This document shows positions 19,580 to 28,991 of a stretch of DNA of 53,033 nt, piece by piece. The DNA comes from Hyphomicrobium sp. (lineage in GTDB: Bacteria; Pseudomonadota; Alphaproteobacteria; Rhizobiales; Hyphomicrobiaceae): contig NZ_JADZBI010000027.1 of the NCBI RefSeq assembly GCF_020852195.1, positions 1-53,033 of the forward strand, written 5' to 3'. The position numbers and the translations under genes were made by a program. Under the pieces are notes generated by a model. The model did not search any database, was not told the DNA's origin, and worked only from the letters and a program-made list of their open reading frames with translations. Within the stretch, counting starts at the first letter, position 1. The number at the start of each line of letters is the position of its first letter.

Positions 19580-19681
19580 ACGTATCTGGATGCCGGCCTG
19601 CGCCGGCATGACGGCAGAGTGTGAGCAGCCGGCCGGCCAATAGACACCGTCACGCCGGCGGAGGCCGGGGTCCAGATACGT
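19580..19681. repeat. Inverted pair of intergenic repeats between convergent genes
   Basis: The left arm 19580-19613 (ACGTATCTGGATGCCGGCCT, then GCGCCGGCATGACG) matches the reverse complement of the right arm 19648-19681 with about 5 mismatches in 34. Each arm is itself a short palindrome (GCCGG...CCGGC). Lying between the 3' ends of the CAP gene and recO, the large hairpin could act as a two-way terminator. Confidence 0.65.
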
Positions 19682-19709
19682 ATCAGGTTTGCGGGACAGT
19701 CGAGGGACG

Positions 19710-20453
19710 TCACGGCGCGTGGCCGGCCTCGTCGAGGCGTTTCAGAAGCGTAAGGAGGCGGGCGCGGGCGTCCGGCATCTCCTCGCCGCGCGGGCGGAAG
19801 ACGCGGGTCTCCAGGAAATGGCCGGTGAGCTCGAAGGCGCGCGCGATGTCGCCCGGCGCAAGCGCCGCCTTGCGGCCCGGCAGCAGGAACGGCGGCAGAG
19901 GAAGCAGCCGGTCGCGATAGGGCTCGCCGGCCGAAGCCGAGACGGCGCGGCCCGTCTTGGGGGAGACGTAGATCAGATCGTCGTTGGCGCCGGTGGCCGC
20001 ACACTGGGAGAGGTCCAGGCCGAAGCCCAGCTCGTCGAGCAGCGCCATCTCCCAGCGCGCGAGCAGAGCAGGCCAGACGCTCGCGTCGTCGAGATAGGCG
20101 AGCACGAACAGCGTCACCTCGTAGAGGTTCGGATGCGGATCGCGCTCCGGCAGCAGGTGGGCGAGCGCCGCGAGCGAGGTGAGCGCAGCCAGCGCCGCCG
20201 GCTCGTCCATGGCGGAGGCGGCATAGCCACGGATCAGCTCGACCGACATGTGGCCGAGGTGATCGGCGAGGCGCGCCTTCCACGTGACGTCGACGTGGTT
20301 GCCGATCTGCAGCACGGGGCGGGCCTTGCGCGAGCGCCCGCCGTGCACGAGGCCGAGGTGGCGGCCGTGCGAGCGCGTCAGGATCTCGACCACCGCCGCC
20401 GTCTCGCCGTGCGGGCGCACGGAGAGAATCACACCTTCGTCGGACCAGTTCAT
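19710..20453 (-). CDS. recO: DNA repair protein RecO
   Basis: 247 aa. RecO loads RecA on SSB-coated gaps with RecF/RecR. The start MNWSDEGVILSVRPHGETAA and EILTRSHGRHLGLVHGGRSR form the N-terminal OB-fold, and the helical part with LYEVTLFVLAYLDDA and ELGFGLDLSQCAATG is typical of alphaproteobacterial RecO. The zinc cysteines of other RecO proteins are not evident. In relatives recO directly follows era; here the amidohydrolase gene lies between. Confidence 0.92.
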   Translation of the reverse strand: MNWSDEGVILSVRPHGETAAVVEILTRSHGRHLGLVHGGRSRKARPVLQIGNHVDVTWKARLADHLGHMSVELIRGYAASAMDEPAALAALTSLAALAHLLPERDPHPNLYEVTLFVLAYLDDASVWPALLARWEMALLDELGFGLDLSQCAATGANDDLIYVSPKTGRAVSASAGEPYRDRLLPLPPFLLPGRKAALAPGDIARAFELTGHFLETRVFRPRGEEMPDARARLLTLLKRLDEAGHAP

Positions 20454-20579
20454 GGGGGGAGCTTAGCGGAAGCAAGGCTCGCGGAAAGGGGCAGGCAAAT
20501 GCAGGGGCAACCGGCCCGGCAGCAATAGCAGCTCTTGTGGCGGCTCCGCAAACGGCCATAGCACGCAGCTTCGAGCCGC

Positions 20580-21926
20580 CTACAACGCGTTCTTGACTAT
20601 TCTTCCGTCCTTCATGATCACCACGAAATTCTTTCCTGGATCCGCGATGAGATCGATCGTCTCCAGCGGATTTCCATCGACCAACAGCAGGTCCGCAAGC
20701 GCGCCCTGCTCTACGATGCCGAGCTTTCCGGGATAAGGATTGCGCTCGCCCGACAGCGTCAGCAACTCGGCGTTGGCACTCGTCGCCATGATCAGCGCTT
20801 CGGCGGGCGTGTACCAGCGGGTGAGCGAGGCCAGGATCGCCCCCTGGCGCTTTGCCAGTGCGCTGGAGAACAGGACGTCGGTGCCCCATGCCGTCCTGAT
20901 CTTGTATTTCTTCGCCAGCTCGTAGGTTCGGCTAATGCCGGGCCAGACCTGATCCGCCTTGATCCTCTGGATCGAGCCAACCGGAAAGCCTTGACGCAGC
21001 TCTTCCGGCAGTGGCTGCAGGCTCAACCAAACTCCCTTCTCGGCGATCAGTCTGGCGTCTGCTTCGTCCATCATAAATCCGTGCTCGATGCACTTCACGC
21101 CAGCGGAAACGGAGCGTTGGATCGCCGCCGATGTGAACGCGTGCGTGCTGACGTAGGTGCCCCAGTTTTCGGCCGCTTCGACGGCAGCGCGAAGCTCCGC
21201 CTCGGTGAACGTCGTGACATCTATCGGACTGAACGGCGACGACACGCCACCGCCGGCCGTGAGCTTTATCTGGGAGGCGCCCTGCATCAGCTGCTCCCTG
21301 ACGCGCACGCGCACCTCGTCCGGGCTGTCGGCAACCATGCTGCCGCCAATCTGCTCCATGCGGGTGAGCGAGCCGCCGATCCTCCGCGGCAGGTCGGACA
21401 GTTGGCGGAAATCCCCGTGTCCGCTCGTGACCGTGATTATGGCGCCGGACGGATAGATGCGCGGTCCATCGACGACGCCCTCGTCTATGGCACGCTTGAG
21501 ACCGAACACCGCCCCGCCGACATCGCGAACCGTCGTGAAGCCACGCAGGAGCGTAGCGTGGGCTTCGGCAGCCGCCACAAGATTGTTGTACCCGATATCG
21601 CCGCCAATCGCCTGCGCAGGGTCAGGCCGTATCAGCATCGCATGCCAGTGCGCGTCGATCAGGCCGGGCATCAGCGTCCGTCCGTCTCCGGCAATGATCG
21701 TGGTCGAGGCGCGGCGATCGACTGGAACGGGGTCTGCGGAGATCTTCTCAATGATGTTGCCGCGGATGAGCACGTTCATTGCGGCGCTGAGCGTGTCGCT
21801 CTTGCCGTCGAAGATGCGTACGTTGTCGAACAGTGTGAGAGCGGACTGATCGGCGGCTCGCTCTTCAGCCGAGACCGCCGTGTGGACGAGGCACAGTAGG
21901 GAAGCAACGAATGTCCGGCCAAGCAT
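20580..21926 (-). CDS. Secreted metal-dependent amidohydrolase (imidazolonepropionase-like)
   Basis: 448 aa. Signal peptide at residues 1-20 (LGRTFVASLLCLVHTAVSA). The TIM-barrel amidohydrolase pattern is complete: HWH at His93/His95, Lys221 in IKLTAGGGVSSP, His262 (VSTHAF), His282 (CIEHGF) and Asp349 (WGTDVLF), plus the C-terminal GALADLLLVDGNP. Members cleave Xaa-Pro dipeptides, organophosphates or cyclic amides; the substrate is not predictable. It lies on the same strand between era and recO, and parts are low in GC (26 of 60 bases at 20581-20640), so it may have been gained by transfer. Confidence 0.9.
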   Translation of the reverse strand: MLGRTFVASLLCLVHTAVSAEERAADQSALTLFDNVRIFDGKSDTLSAAMNVLIRGNIIEKISADPVPVDRRASTTIIAGDGRTLMPGLIDAHWHAMLIRPDPAQAIGGDIGYNNLVAAAEAHATLLRGFTTVRDVGGAVFGLKRAIDEGVVDGPRIYPSGAIITVTSGHGDFRQLSDLPRRIGGSLTRMEQIGGSMVADSPDEVRVRVREQLMQGASQIKLTAGGGVSSPFSPIDVTTFTEAELRAAVEAAENWGTYVSTHAFTSAAIQRSVSAGVKCIEHGFMMDEADARLIAEKGVWLSLQPLPEELRQGFPVGSIQRIKADQVWPGISRTYELAKKYKIRTAWGTDVLFSSALAKRQGAILASLTRWYTPAEALIMATSANAELLTLSGERNPYPGKLGIVEQGALADLLLVDGNPLETIDLIADPGKNFVVIMKDGRIVKNAL

Positions 21927-22156
21927 CGGAATCCTCCTTTGCCCCCCAGCGACCTCAAAAACAACTAAACCTTCGCCGCCGTCGTGACCAGTTGAACGCC
22001 TTTCCTCACGTCGAATGGGGTTAACCAGCCGAAGCGCTTTGGATCAAAGGTGCTCAAATCCAATACGGTTTTCGCGCAGCTCGCGAGTCCGGCTCTGGCG
22101 AGGAGGAAGGCCCCGAGGCGCCTGCGACCGCCTCAGTGCGGACTTCGGGAGTGTCG

Positions 22157-23101
22157 TCACTCCTCCGGGAAGTCGAGGCCCATCTCGCGGTAGCGCGCGG
22201 GGTCGCGATCCCAATCCTCGCGCACCTTGACGAACAGGAACAGGTGCACGGGCGCGCCTACGATCTCGCTCAGCTCCGTGCGGGAGGCCTGCGAGATGCG
22301 CTTGATGGTCTGGCCGCCCTTGCCGAGCACGATGCTCTTCTGGCTGTCGCGCGCGACGTAGATCACCTGCTCGACGCGCACCGACTTGTCACGCAGCGTC
22401 TTCCAGGACTCGGTCTCGACCGTGATCTGATAGGGCAGCTCGTCGTGGAGGTTGTCGTAGATCTTCTCGCGCGTCACCTCGGCCGCAAGCCGGCGCAAAG
22501 GAATGTCGGACAGCTCGTCCTCGGGATAGAGCCACGGGCCTTCCGGCACGCGCGCCGCGAGGTAGCGCTTCAGCTCCGCAACGCCGTCGCCGGTCAGGGC
22601 CGCGATCATGAACACGTCCTCGACGGGGAGACGTGACGACAGCTCCTCGATGAGCGCGAGCAGGCGCGCCTTGTCCTCAACGCGATCGACCTTGTTCAGC
22701 ACCAGAATCGGCTTCTTTCCCCGCTGCTCGGCAAGCTTCACCAGAAGCTGGTCGACGTCCTCGTCGAGGCCCTTGGCGGCGTCGACCAGCACCAGAACCT
22801 GGTCGGCGTCGGCGGCGCCCGCCCAGGCGCTGGCGACCATCGCCTTGTCGAGCCGACGCTTGGGGGCGAAGATTCCCGGCGTGTCGATCAGCACGAGCTG
22901 GCTTGCACCCTCCATGGCGATGCCGCGGATCTGGATGCGCGTGGTCTGCACCTTGCGCGAGATGATCGTGACCTTGGCGCCGACCATTGCGTTGACCAGC
23001 GTCGACTTGCCGGCGTTCGGCGCGCCGATGATGGCGATCACGCCGCAGCGGCGCGGACCGGCGGCATCGCCCTCTGCCGCGGCTTTGGGTGCGTCAGCCA
23101 A
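22157..23101 (-). CDS. era: GTPase Era
   Basis: 314 aa. Era binds 16S rRNA and helps 30S maturation. GTPase motifs: G1 GAPNAGKS (residues 26-33), DTPG, and NKVD; the C-terminal KH domain has LGKGGQTIKRI, the RNA-binding loop. The start ATG lies inside the last 8 bases of rnc, so the two are translationally coupled as in most bacteria. Confidence 0.96.
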   Translation of the reverse strand: MADAPKAAAEGDAAGPRRCGVIAIIGAPNAGKSTLVNAMVGAKVTIISRKVQTTRIQIRGIAMEGASQLVLIDTPGIFAPKRRLDKAMVASAWAGAADADQVLVLVDAAKGLDEDVDQLLVKLAEQRGKKPILVLNKVDRVEDKARLLALIEELSSRLPVEDVFMIAALTGDGVAELKRYLAARVPEGPWLYPEDELSDIPLRRLAAEVTREKIYDNLHDELPYQITVETESWKTLRDKSVRVEQVIYVARDSQKSIVLGKGGQTIKRISQASRTELSEIVGAPVHLFLFVKVREDWDRDPARYREMGLDFPEE

Positions 23102-23801
23102 CCGGGCGCTTCTCCATCACACCTTCCCGCTCGAGCATCACAGTGGCCGCCGCCTGCTCGGCGGCGCGCTTCGAGGCCCCCTGCCCGCGCGCCGGCGCCT
23201 TGCCGCGAATGCGCACCTCGGAGGTGAAGCGCGGAGCATGATCCGGTCCGGTACGCTCCACCTCGACGTAGCTCGGCAGCGCGAGCCCCTGACCCTGCGC
23301 CCATTCCTGCAGCGCCGACTTGGGGTCGGCGGCGGCATGGCCGAACGTGACCTCCTCGTTGCCCCAGAGCCGGCGCACGACGTCGCGCGCCGTGTTGTAG
23401 CCCGCCTCGAGAAAAACCGCGCCGAGCACGGCCTCGACGGCGTCGGCCAGGATGGTGGTCTTGAGGCGGCCGCCGCTGCCCGCCTCGCTCTCGGACAGCA
23501 TGAGGAAATCGCCGAGGCCGAGCGTGCGGCCGACCTTGGCGCAGGTCTCGCCGCGCACGAGGCGGTTGAGATGACGTGCCAGCTCGCCCTCGGTCGCGAC
23601 CGGATAGGTCTCCTCCAGGAGCTCGACGACGGCGAGGCCGAGCACGCGGTCGCCAACGAACTCCAGGCGCTCGTTGTCCTCGCGCACCTTCTTCGATCCG
23701 CGCAGGCTCGCATGCGTCAAAGCGCGGGTCAGCAGCGCCTCGTTCTTGAAGCGGTAGCCGAGCCTCTTCTCGAGCTCCTTGTACTTGCGGGCCTTGAACA
23801 T
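23094..23801 (-). CDS. rnc: Ribonuclease III
   Basis: 235 aa. It cuts double-stranded RNA, including the rRNA precursor. The family signature NERLEFVGDRVLG is at residues 43-55, the second acidic set is near ILADAVEAVLGAVFLEAG, and a double-stranded RNA-binding domain lies at the C-terminus (PRFTSEVRIRGKAPARGQGA). It overlaps era by 8 bp. Between rnc and lepB lies a full copy of the palindromic repeat. Confidence 0.96.
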   Translation of the reverse strand: MFKARKYKELEKRLGYRFKNEALLTRALTHASLRGSKKVREDNERLEFVGDRVLGLAVVELLEETYPVATEGELARHLNRLVRGETCAKVGRTLGLGDFLMLSESEAGSGGRLKTTILADAVEAVLGAVFLEAGYNTARDVVRRLWGNEEVTFGHAAADPKSALQEWAQGQGLALPSYVEVERTGPDHAPRFTSEVRIRGKAPARGQGASKRAAEQAAATVMLEREGVMEKRPVG

Positions 23802-23843
23802 GGCCGGTTCCGCGCTCCGTGCGAGCCGCGCCTCTCCCCACCC

Positions 23844-23949
23844 CTAGAGCGCGATTAGCTTCGATTGAATCGGGATCGCGCTCTAGCCTTTTGATGAGAC
23901 CGATGATTCACGCTTCGGACTGATAGGGTCCGAAGCGATCATGGTCTAG
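23844..23949. repeat. Full-length ~106-bp double-palindrome repeat (copy A)
   Basis: Two perfect inverted repeats: CTAGAGCGCGAT (23844-23855) with ATCGCGCTCTAG (23875-23886), and CGCTTCGGAC (23911-23920) with GTCCGAAGCG (23928-23937). The element starts and ends in CTAG. It fills the rnc-lepB gap, and its terminal CTA (23946-23948) is the TAG stop of lepB on the minus strand. It resembles the two-palindrome RIME elements of rhizobia in size and plan. Other copies: 31019, 51569, 47031, 30048. Confidence 0.8.
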
Positions 23950-24728
23950 CGAACGAGATTGAAGAACCGGCTCCAGCGAATGTCAAAGGGCCATGTCCAG
24001 GGCGAGAACCACCGCATCGCGTCCGGCTCGTCGATGGCGGCCGAGAAGAAGATGATCTCGGCGCGCCCGATCAGGTTCTCGAAGGGCACGAAGCCCACGG
24101 AAGCCCGGCTGTCCGACGAGTTGTCGCGGTTGTCGCCCATCATGAAGTACTGGCCAGCCGGAACCGTGAACACCTCGGTGGTGTCGAACTCGCCCTCGGG
24201 CTCGAGGTCGAGCACCGTGTAGGTGGGCCCGCCGTCCGGCAGCGTCTCCTCGTAGCGCTTGTAGACCACGCGGCGGCAGTGGCGGAAATAGGGGTCGCAC
24301 TCGATGTTGGCGAACTCGTCCTTGTACACCTTCGGCACCGCCTGGCCGTTGATGTAGAGCACGCCCTCGCGCATCTGCACCTGGTCGCCCGGCAGCCCAA
24401 CCACGCGCTTGATATAGTCGAGCGACTCGTCCTGCGGCAGGCGGAAGACGGCCACGTCGCCGCGCTTCGGCTCGCCTCCGAAGATGCGACCCGAAAACAG
24501 GTTCGGGCTGAAGGGGAACGAGAAGCGGCTGTAGCCGTAGGCGAGCTTCGAGACGAACAGGTAGTCGCCGATCAGAAGCGTCGACTTCATCGAGCCGGAG
24601 GGGATGTTGAAAGGCTGAAAGAAGAACACGCGCACGACCATGGCGATGGCAAGCGCCTGCACGATGATCTTCGCGGTCTCACCCCAACCGGATCCCGCCT
24701 TGGCCTTGGAGTTCGTGTCCAGGCTCAT
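23946..24728 (-). CDS. lepB: Signal peptidase I
   Basis: 260 aa. It removes signal peptides at the outer face of the inner membrane. One N-terminal helix (residues about 20-38, IIVQALAIAMVVRVFFF), catalytic Ser46 in PSGSMKSTL, catalytic Lys107 in YIKRVVGLPGD, and the DNRDNSSDSR box. The stop codon is contributed by the repeat at 23844-23949. Part of the acpS-lepB-rnc-era order of alphaproteobacteria. Confidence 0.96.
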   Translation of the reverse strand: MSLDTNSKAKAGSGWGETAKIIVQALAIAMVVRVFFFQPFNIPSGSMKSTLLIGDYLFVSKLAYGYSRFSFPFSPNLFSGRIFGGEPKRGDVAVFRLPQDESLDYIKRVVGLPGDQVQMREGVLYINGQAVPKVYKDEFANIECDPYFRHCRRVVYKRYEETLPDGGPTYTVLDLEPEGEFDTTEVFTVPAGQYFMMGDNRDNSSDSRASVGFVPFENLIGRAEIIFFSAAIDEPDAMRWFSPWTWPFDIRWSRFFNLVR

Positions 24729-24859
24729 TCTCCTGCTCCTTGACCCGCCGGGTGGGCCGGGGGCGTACTTAAGACCCTGCTGCCTATAGCGGCTCAGCGC
24801 GCGCCGTGCAAACCGGGGTGCGGCGTGGAGCCGCTGCCGTGTTGCGGTGCGGCCGCCGG

Positions 24860-25261
24860 TCAGTCGTCCGGCACGGCGGAAATGATGACGAATGCCTCAG
24901 CAAGCGGAAAATCATCCGTCAAAGCAAGGTCGATGCGCGCGGTACACCCCGACGGGGTTATACGGGCCAACTGCAGCGCCGCGCCCCCCGTGAGGGAGAG
25001 CGTGGGACGCCCTGACGGCAGATTGATGACACCCATGTCGCGCCAGTGAACCCCGTGGCGCAGCCCCGTGCCCAAGGCTTTGGCACACGCCTCCTTGGCC
25101 GCGAAGCGCTTGGCGTAGGACGCCGCGCGCGCGGCGCGGGGCTCGGATTTCGCGCGCTCGATATCGGTGAAGACACGGTCAACGAAGCGCTCGCCGAAAC
25201 GGGCAAGAGTGGCCTCGATGCGACGGATGTCGACGATGTCGTTGCCGATGCCGATGATCAC
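24860..25261 (-). CDS. acpS: Holo-[acyl-carrier-protein] synthase
   Basis: 133 aa. It transfers phosphopantetheine from CoA to acyl carrier protein. [20 protein letters not shown] with the metal-binding Asp, and [15 protein letters not shown] with the conserved Glu, are the two family motifs. It overlaps the pdxJ stop by 4 bp, as in the classic pdxJ-acpS pair. Confidence 0.95.
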   Translation of the reverse strand: MIIGIGNDIVDIRRIEATLARFGERFVDRVFTDIERAKSEPRAARAASYAKRFAAKEACAKALGTGLRHGVHWRDMGVINLPSGRPTLSLTGGAALQLARITPSGCTARIDLALTDDFPLAEAFVIISAVPDD

Positions 25262-26034
25262 GCGATGACCCGGCCGGAGGCCTTGAACCGCGCCTCGTCC
25301 ATCAAGGCCCGCATGCGCCGGACCGCTGCGTGCAGGCCGCCGAAGATGGCCTCGCCGATGAGGAAATGCCCGATGTTGAGCTCGACGACCTCGGGCATGC
25401 GCGCGAGCGCGGCGACGGTGTTGAAGGTGAGGCCGTGGCCGGCGTGCACCTCGAGTCCGCGGGCGGCAGCTTCGGACGCGGCCCTGGCCAGCCGCCCGAG
25501 TTCGGCGGCGGTGCCCGTGGCGTCGTCGGCCGCGGCATACTCGCAGTAAGCACCGGTATGCAGCTCGACGATATCGGCATTGAGCCCGGCCGCGGCCTCG
25601 ATGGCGGCGAGGTCCGGCTCGATGAACAGCGAGACGCGGATACCGGCAGCCTTGAGGTCCGCCACCACAGGCGCCAGCGACCGGCGCTGGCCCACGACGT
25701 CGAGGCCGCCCTCGGTCGTGCGCTCCTCGCGCCGCTCGGGCACAAGGCAGCAGGCGTTCGGCACATGGCGGAGCGCGATGGCGAGCATCTCGGGCGTCGC
25801 CGCCATCTCCAGGTTCAACGGGCGCGTCAGCTCCGACTTCAGGCGCGCGATATCCGAATCCGAGATGTGGCGCCGGTCCTCGCGCAGGTGCGCCGTGATG
25901 CCGTCGGCGCCGGCCTCGACAGCGAGGTGAGCCGCACGCAACGGATCGGGATGGCGCCCGCCCCGCGCGTTGCGAATGGTGGCGACGTGATCGATGTTCA
26001 CGCCGAGGCGGAGGGAGTTGAGGCTGCTCGTCAT
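25258..26034 (-). CDS. pdxJ: Pyridoxine 5'-phosphate synthase
   Basis: 258 aa. Last ring-forming step of pyridoxal phosphate synthesis from deoxyxylulose phosphate and 3-amino-1-hydroxyacetone phosphate. [20 protein letters not shown] opens the family's TIM barrel, with [23 protein letters not shown] and GHGLTF further on. The distance from rel is 133 bp and includes a hairpin; acpS follows with a 4-bp overlap. Confidence 0.96.
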   Translation of the reverse strand: MTSSLNSLRLGVNIDHVATIRNARGGRHPDPLRAAHLAVEAGADGITAHLREDRRHISDSDIARLKSELTRPLNLEMAATPEMLAIALRHVPNACCLVPERREERTTEGGLDVVGQRRSLAPVVADLKAAGIRVSLFIEPDLAAIEAAAGLNADIVELHTGAYCEYAAADDATGTAAELGRLARAASEAAARGLEVHAGHGLTFNTVAALARMPEVVELNIGHFLIGEAIFGGLHAAVRRMRALMDEARFKASGRVIA

Positions 26035-26090
26035 CGTCCTTTCATCCGTCGCTCATCGCAGTTGAACCGGTTCGTCCTCCACCTTTTCAC

Positions 26091-26111
26091 CCTCCCCGCA
26101 AGGGGGAGGGG
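26091..26111. repeat. CCCTCCCC/GGGGAGGG stem-loop
   Basis: CCCTCCCC (26091-26098), loop, and GGGGAGGG (26104-26111) form a perfect 8-bp stem between rel and pdxJ. This hairpin is a common intergenic repeat in high-GC alphaproteobacteria. No T-run follows on the minus strand, so it need not stop transcription. Confidence 0.5.
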
Positions 26112-26167
26112 GGCAAGGCGCAGAGGTGCCCCCGTCGAAAACTCCGGATATGGAAGATATCACGCCG

Positions 26168-28426
26168 TTATTCAAACACACGCTCGACCTTGCTGACCAC
26201 GGCTTTCGCCTTGAGGCCGTTAATGATCTGGTTCAAGTGGGCCAGATCCCAGACCTCGAGGCCGATGCGCAGCTCGGTAAAGTCGGAAGCGCGGCGCAGC
26301 ATCTTCAGGTTGTCGATGTTGCCGCCGGACTGGCCGATGACGTCGGCGATCTCCGCCAGCGTGCCGGGCCGGTTCGGGGCGGTGACGCTGATCAGCGCCG
26401 GAAAGCGCTCCGGGTTCTCGGGGTCGATGTCCCAGGCGACGTCGATCCAGCGCTCGTGCTCGTACTCCTTGAGGCGCGGCGAGTGGATCTGGAACACGCG
26501 GATGCCTTCGCCGGGCGCCAGCACGCCGACGATGCGATCGCCCGGCACGGCGCCGCCGGCCTCGAACAGTACGGGCATGTCGTTCTTGACGCCGCGGATG
26601 GGCACGCCGCGGACGCGGCCGGCCGGCGCCGTGCCGGGCTGGCCCTCCGCATCCGAGGATGCCCCGAGGCGCAGCTTGCGCGTGAGCCGCAGCCAGCCCT
26701 TGGCCTTCCCCGGCTCCTCGGGGCGCGCAGCAGCAGAGCGAGCGGTGGCCGCGAGCTCCGGTGCGACGGCGCGCAGCACATCCTCGGTCTTCACCTCGTT
26801 GCGGGCGACCGCTGCGAGGAGGTCGTCGAGGCTCTTGTGCGAGAGACGCGGCAGCACCTTCTTGACGCGCTCGTCCGAGTAGCTCTCGCCGATGCGCTCG
26901 AAGGCCGAGATGAGAAGGCGGCGGCCGAGCTCGGCATACTGGCGGCGGATGGCGTCGCGGGCGGCGCGGCGGATGGCGGAGCGGGCGCGGCCGGTGACGG
27001 CCAGGCTCTCCCAGGCGGCCGGCGGCGTGTGTGTCTTCGAGGTCTTGATCTCGACCTCGTCGCCGTTGCGGAGGCGGGTGTCGATCGGCACGTGGCGGCC
27101 GTTGACGTAGGCCGAGACCGCCGCATTGCCGACGTCGGTGTGGACGGCATAGGCGAAATCGAGCGGGGTGGCCCCGCGCGGTAGCGCGATAAGCCGGCCC
27201 TTGGGGGTGAAGCAGAACACCTGGTCCTGGAACAGCTCGAGCTTGGTGTGCTCCAGGAACTCCTCGGGGTTCGAGCCTTCGAGCAGCGTCTCGACCAGGC
27301 GGCGCAGCCACTGGTAGGGCCCGCTCTCCTTATCGGTGAAGACGAGGCTCTTCGAGGTGACGCCGTGCGCCGCCCCATTGCCGTTCATCTTCTGCATGTC
27401 CTTGTAGAACGCGTGGGCCGCGACGCCGTACTCGGCAACCTCGTGCATGTCGCGGGTGCGGATCTGCAGTTCCACGCGCTGATGGCGCGGGCCGACGACC
27501 GTGGTGTGGATCGACTGGTAGTTGTTCTGCTTCGGCGTCGAGATGTAGTCCTTGAAGCGGCCGGGCACGGTGCGCCAGGTCTGGTGCGCGACGCCGAGCA
27601 CGCGATAGCAGTCGTCGATGGTATCGACGATGACGCGGAAGGCGTAGATGTCCGAGAGCTGCTCCATGCTGATCTGCTTGTTGGCCATCTTGCTCCAGAC
27701 GGAGTACGGCTTCTTCTCGCGCCCGGAGACCTCGGCCTTCATGTCGACGTCGGCCAGCATCTTGTGCAGCGCCGTCTCGATCTCCTCGACCAGCCCCTCA
27801 TTGCGGTCGCGCAGCTCCTCGAGCTTCTGCGTGACGGTCTCGTAGGCTTCGGGATTGAGCCAGCGGAAGGCGTGCTCCTCGAGCTCGTCGCGCAGCGCCT
27901 GCATGCCCATGCGTCCGGCGAGCGGCGCGTAGATCTCGAGCGTTTCCTCGGACACGCGCTTCCTCGCCTCGGGCTTCATGTGCTCGAGGGTGCGCATGTT
28001 GTGCAGACGGTCCGCGAGCTTGACGAGCAGCACACGGATGTCGCTCGAGATGGCGATCAGAAGCTTACGGAAGTTCTCCGCCTGCTCGGCCCTCTTCGTC
28101 ACCAGATCGAGGCGCTTGATCTTGGTCAGGCCGTCGACGAGGGCGCCGATCTCGGGCCCAAAAAGCTGGTCGATCTCGGCGCGGGTGGTGTCGGTGTCCT
28201 CGATGACGTCATGCAGCAGCGCCGTGACAATGGTCGCGTCGTCCAGCTTGAGGTCGGTCAGGATCGCCGCCACCTCGAGCGGGTGCGAGAAGTACGGCGC
28301 ACCGGAGGCGCGCTTCTGGTTGCCGTGGGCGCGCATCGCGTAAACGTACGCGCGGTTAAGCAGCGCCTCGTCCGCAGTCGGATCGTATTTCTGTACTCGC
28401 TCGACGAGCTCGTACTGACGCATCAT
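26168..28426 (-). CDS. rel: Bifunctional (p)ppGpp synthetase/hydrolase (Rsh)
   Basis: 752 aa from the ATG at 28426; a GTG three codons earlier is also possible. Domains in order: HD hydrolase with TALLHDVIEDTD, the synthetase with GRFKDYISTPKQNNYQSIHT, TGS with FCFTPKGRLIALPRGATPLD, and a C-terminal ACT domain (RPGTLAEIADVIGQSGGNID). The RFKD motif in the synthetase is that of bifunctional enzymes, not the ExDD type of RelA. It controls the stringent response. It lies between rpoZ and pdxJ. Confidence 0.95.
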   Translation of the reverse strand: MMRQYELVERVQKYDPTADEALLNRAYVYAMRAHGNQKRASGAPYFSHPLEVAAILTDLKLDDATIVTALLHDVIEDTDTTRAEIDQLFGPEIGALVDGLTKIKRLDLVTKRAEQAENFRKLLIAISSDIRVLLVKLADRLHNMRTLEHMKPEARKRVSEETLEIYAPLAGRMGMQALRDELEEHAFRWLNPEAYETVTQKLEELRDRNEGLVEEIETALHKMLADVDMKAEVSGREKKPYSVWSKMANKQISMEQLSDIYAFRVIVDTIDDCYRVLGVAHQTWRTVPGRFKDYISTPKQNNYQSIHTTVVGPRHQRVELQIRTRDMHEVAEYGVAAHAFYKDMQKMNGNGAAHGVTSKSLVFTDKESGPYQWLRRLVETLLEGSNPEEFLEHTKLELFQDQVFCFTPKGRLIALPRGATPLDFAYAVHTDVGNAAVSAYVNGRHVPIDTRLRNGDEVEIKTSKTHTPPAAWESLAVTGRARSAIRRAARDAIRRQYAELGRRLLISAFERIGESYSDERVKKVLPRLSHKSLDDLLAAVARNEVKTEDVLRAVAPELAATARSAAARPEEPGKAKGWLRLTRKLRLGASSDAEGQPGTAPAGRVRGVPIRGVKNDMPVLFEAGGAVPGDRIVGVLAPGEGIRVFQIHSPRLKEYEHERWIDVAWDIDPENPERFPALISVTAPNRPGTLAEIADVIGQSGGNIDNLKMLRRASDFTELRIGLEVWDLAHLNQIINGLKAKAVVSKVERVFE

Positions 28427-28562
28427 GGCCCGCACACACTCCCGGCGCCGCCCAGCACCGCACAGTCTCCGCCTGCCCGCCGCACACGGCGCCGTTCGCG
28501 CGCCACCGGGGACAAGCGTCGCTCAAAACCATACAGATGCCCGGCGCGTCAGCCGCGGGAAA

Positions 28563-28991
28563 TCAGCGCCCGCGCTCGCGCGGGCCGCCGCTGCCGCCGT
28601 TGGAGGACGGCTCGGACGGGGTCATGCTCTCGAGGCCGCGCAGAAGCTGCTCCTCGGTGAGCACGTCCACCTGGGTGTCGGACGCTTGGTCGTCGCGGCC
28701 AAGGATGGGACCGCGCCGCTCCTGCGGGAGCACGGGGGCGGCCGCCGCCTCAGGCTCGTCGACCTCGACGTTCTTCTGGATCGAGTGAATCAACGATTCG
28801 CGCATGTCCTCCGGCGGAATCGTGCGCTCGGCGATCTCGCGGAGCGCAACCACCGGGTTCTTGTCGTTGTCCGGGTCGATGGTGATTGCGCTGCCGTTGG
28901 CAATCGACCGGGCCCGATGCGCCGCCAGGAGCACAAGCTCGAAGCGGTTGGGGACCTTGTCGACGCAATCCTCGACTGTGACGCGTGCCAT
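28563..28991 (-). CDS. rpoZ: DNA-directed RNA polymerase subunit omega
   Basis: 142 aa. [33 protein letters not shown] and [12 protein letters not shown] are the omega core, which helps assemble RNA polymerase and forms part of a ppGpp site. The C-terminal 60 residues are a variable tail, so it is longer than the 91-residue E. coli protein. rel follows 136 bp downstream. Confidence 0.95.
   Translation of the reverse strand: MARVTVEDCVDKVPNRFELVLLAAHRARSIANGSAITIDPDNDKNPVVALREIAERTIPPEDMRESLIHSIQKNVEVDEPEAAAAPVLPQERRGPILGRDDQASDTQVDVLTEEQLLRGLESMTPSEPSSNGGSGGPRERGR

Noticed and set aside
27248-28660. Long plus-strand open frame over rel
   Set aside because: Antisense shadow with leucine/valine/arginine-rich composition and no motifs.
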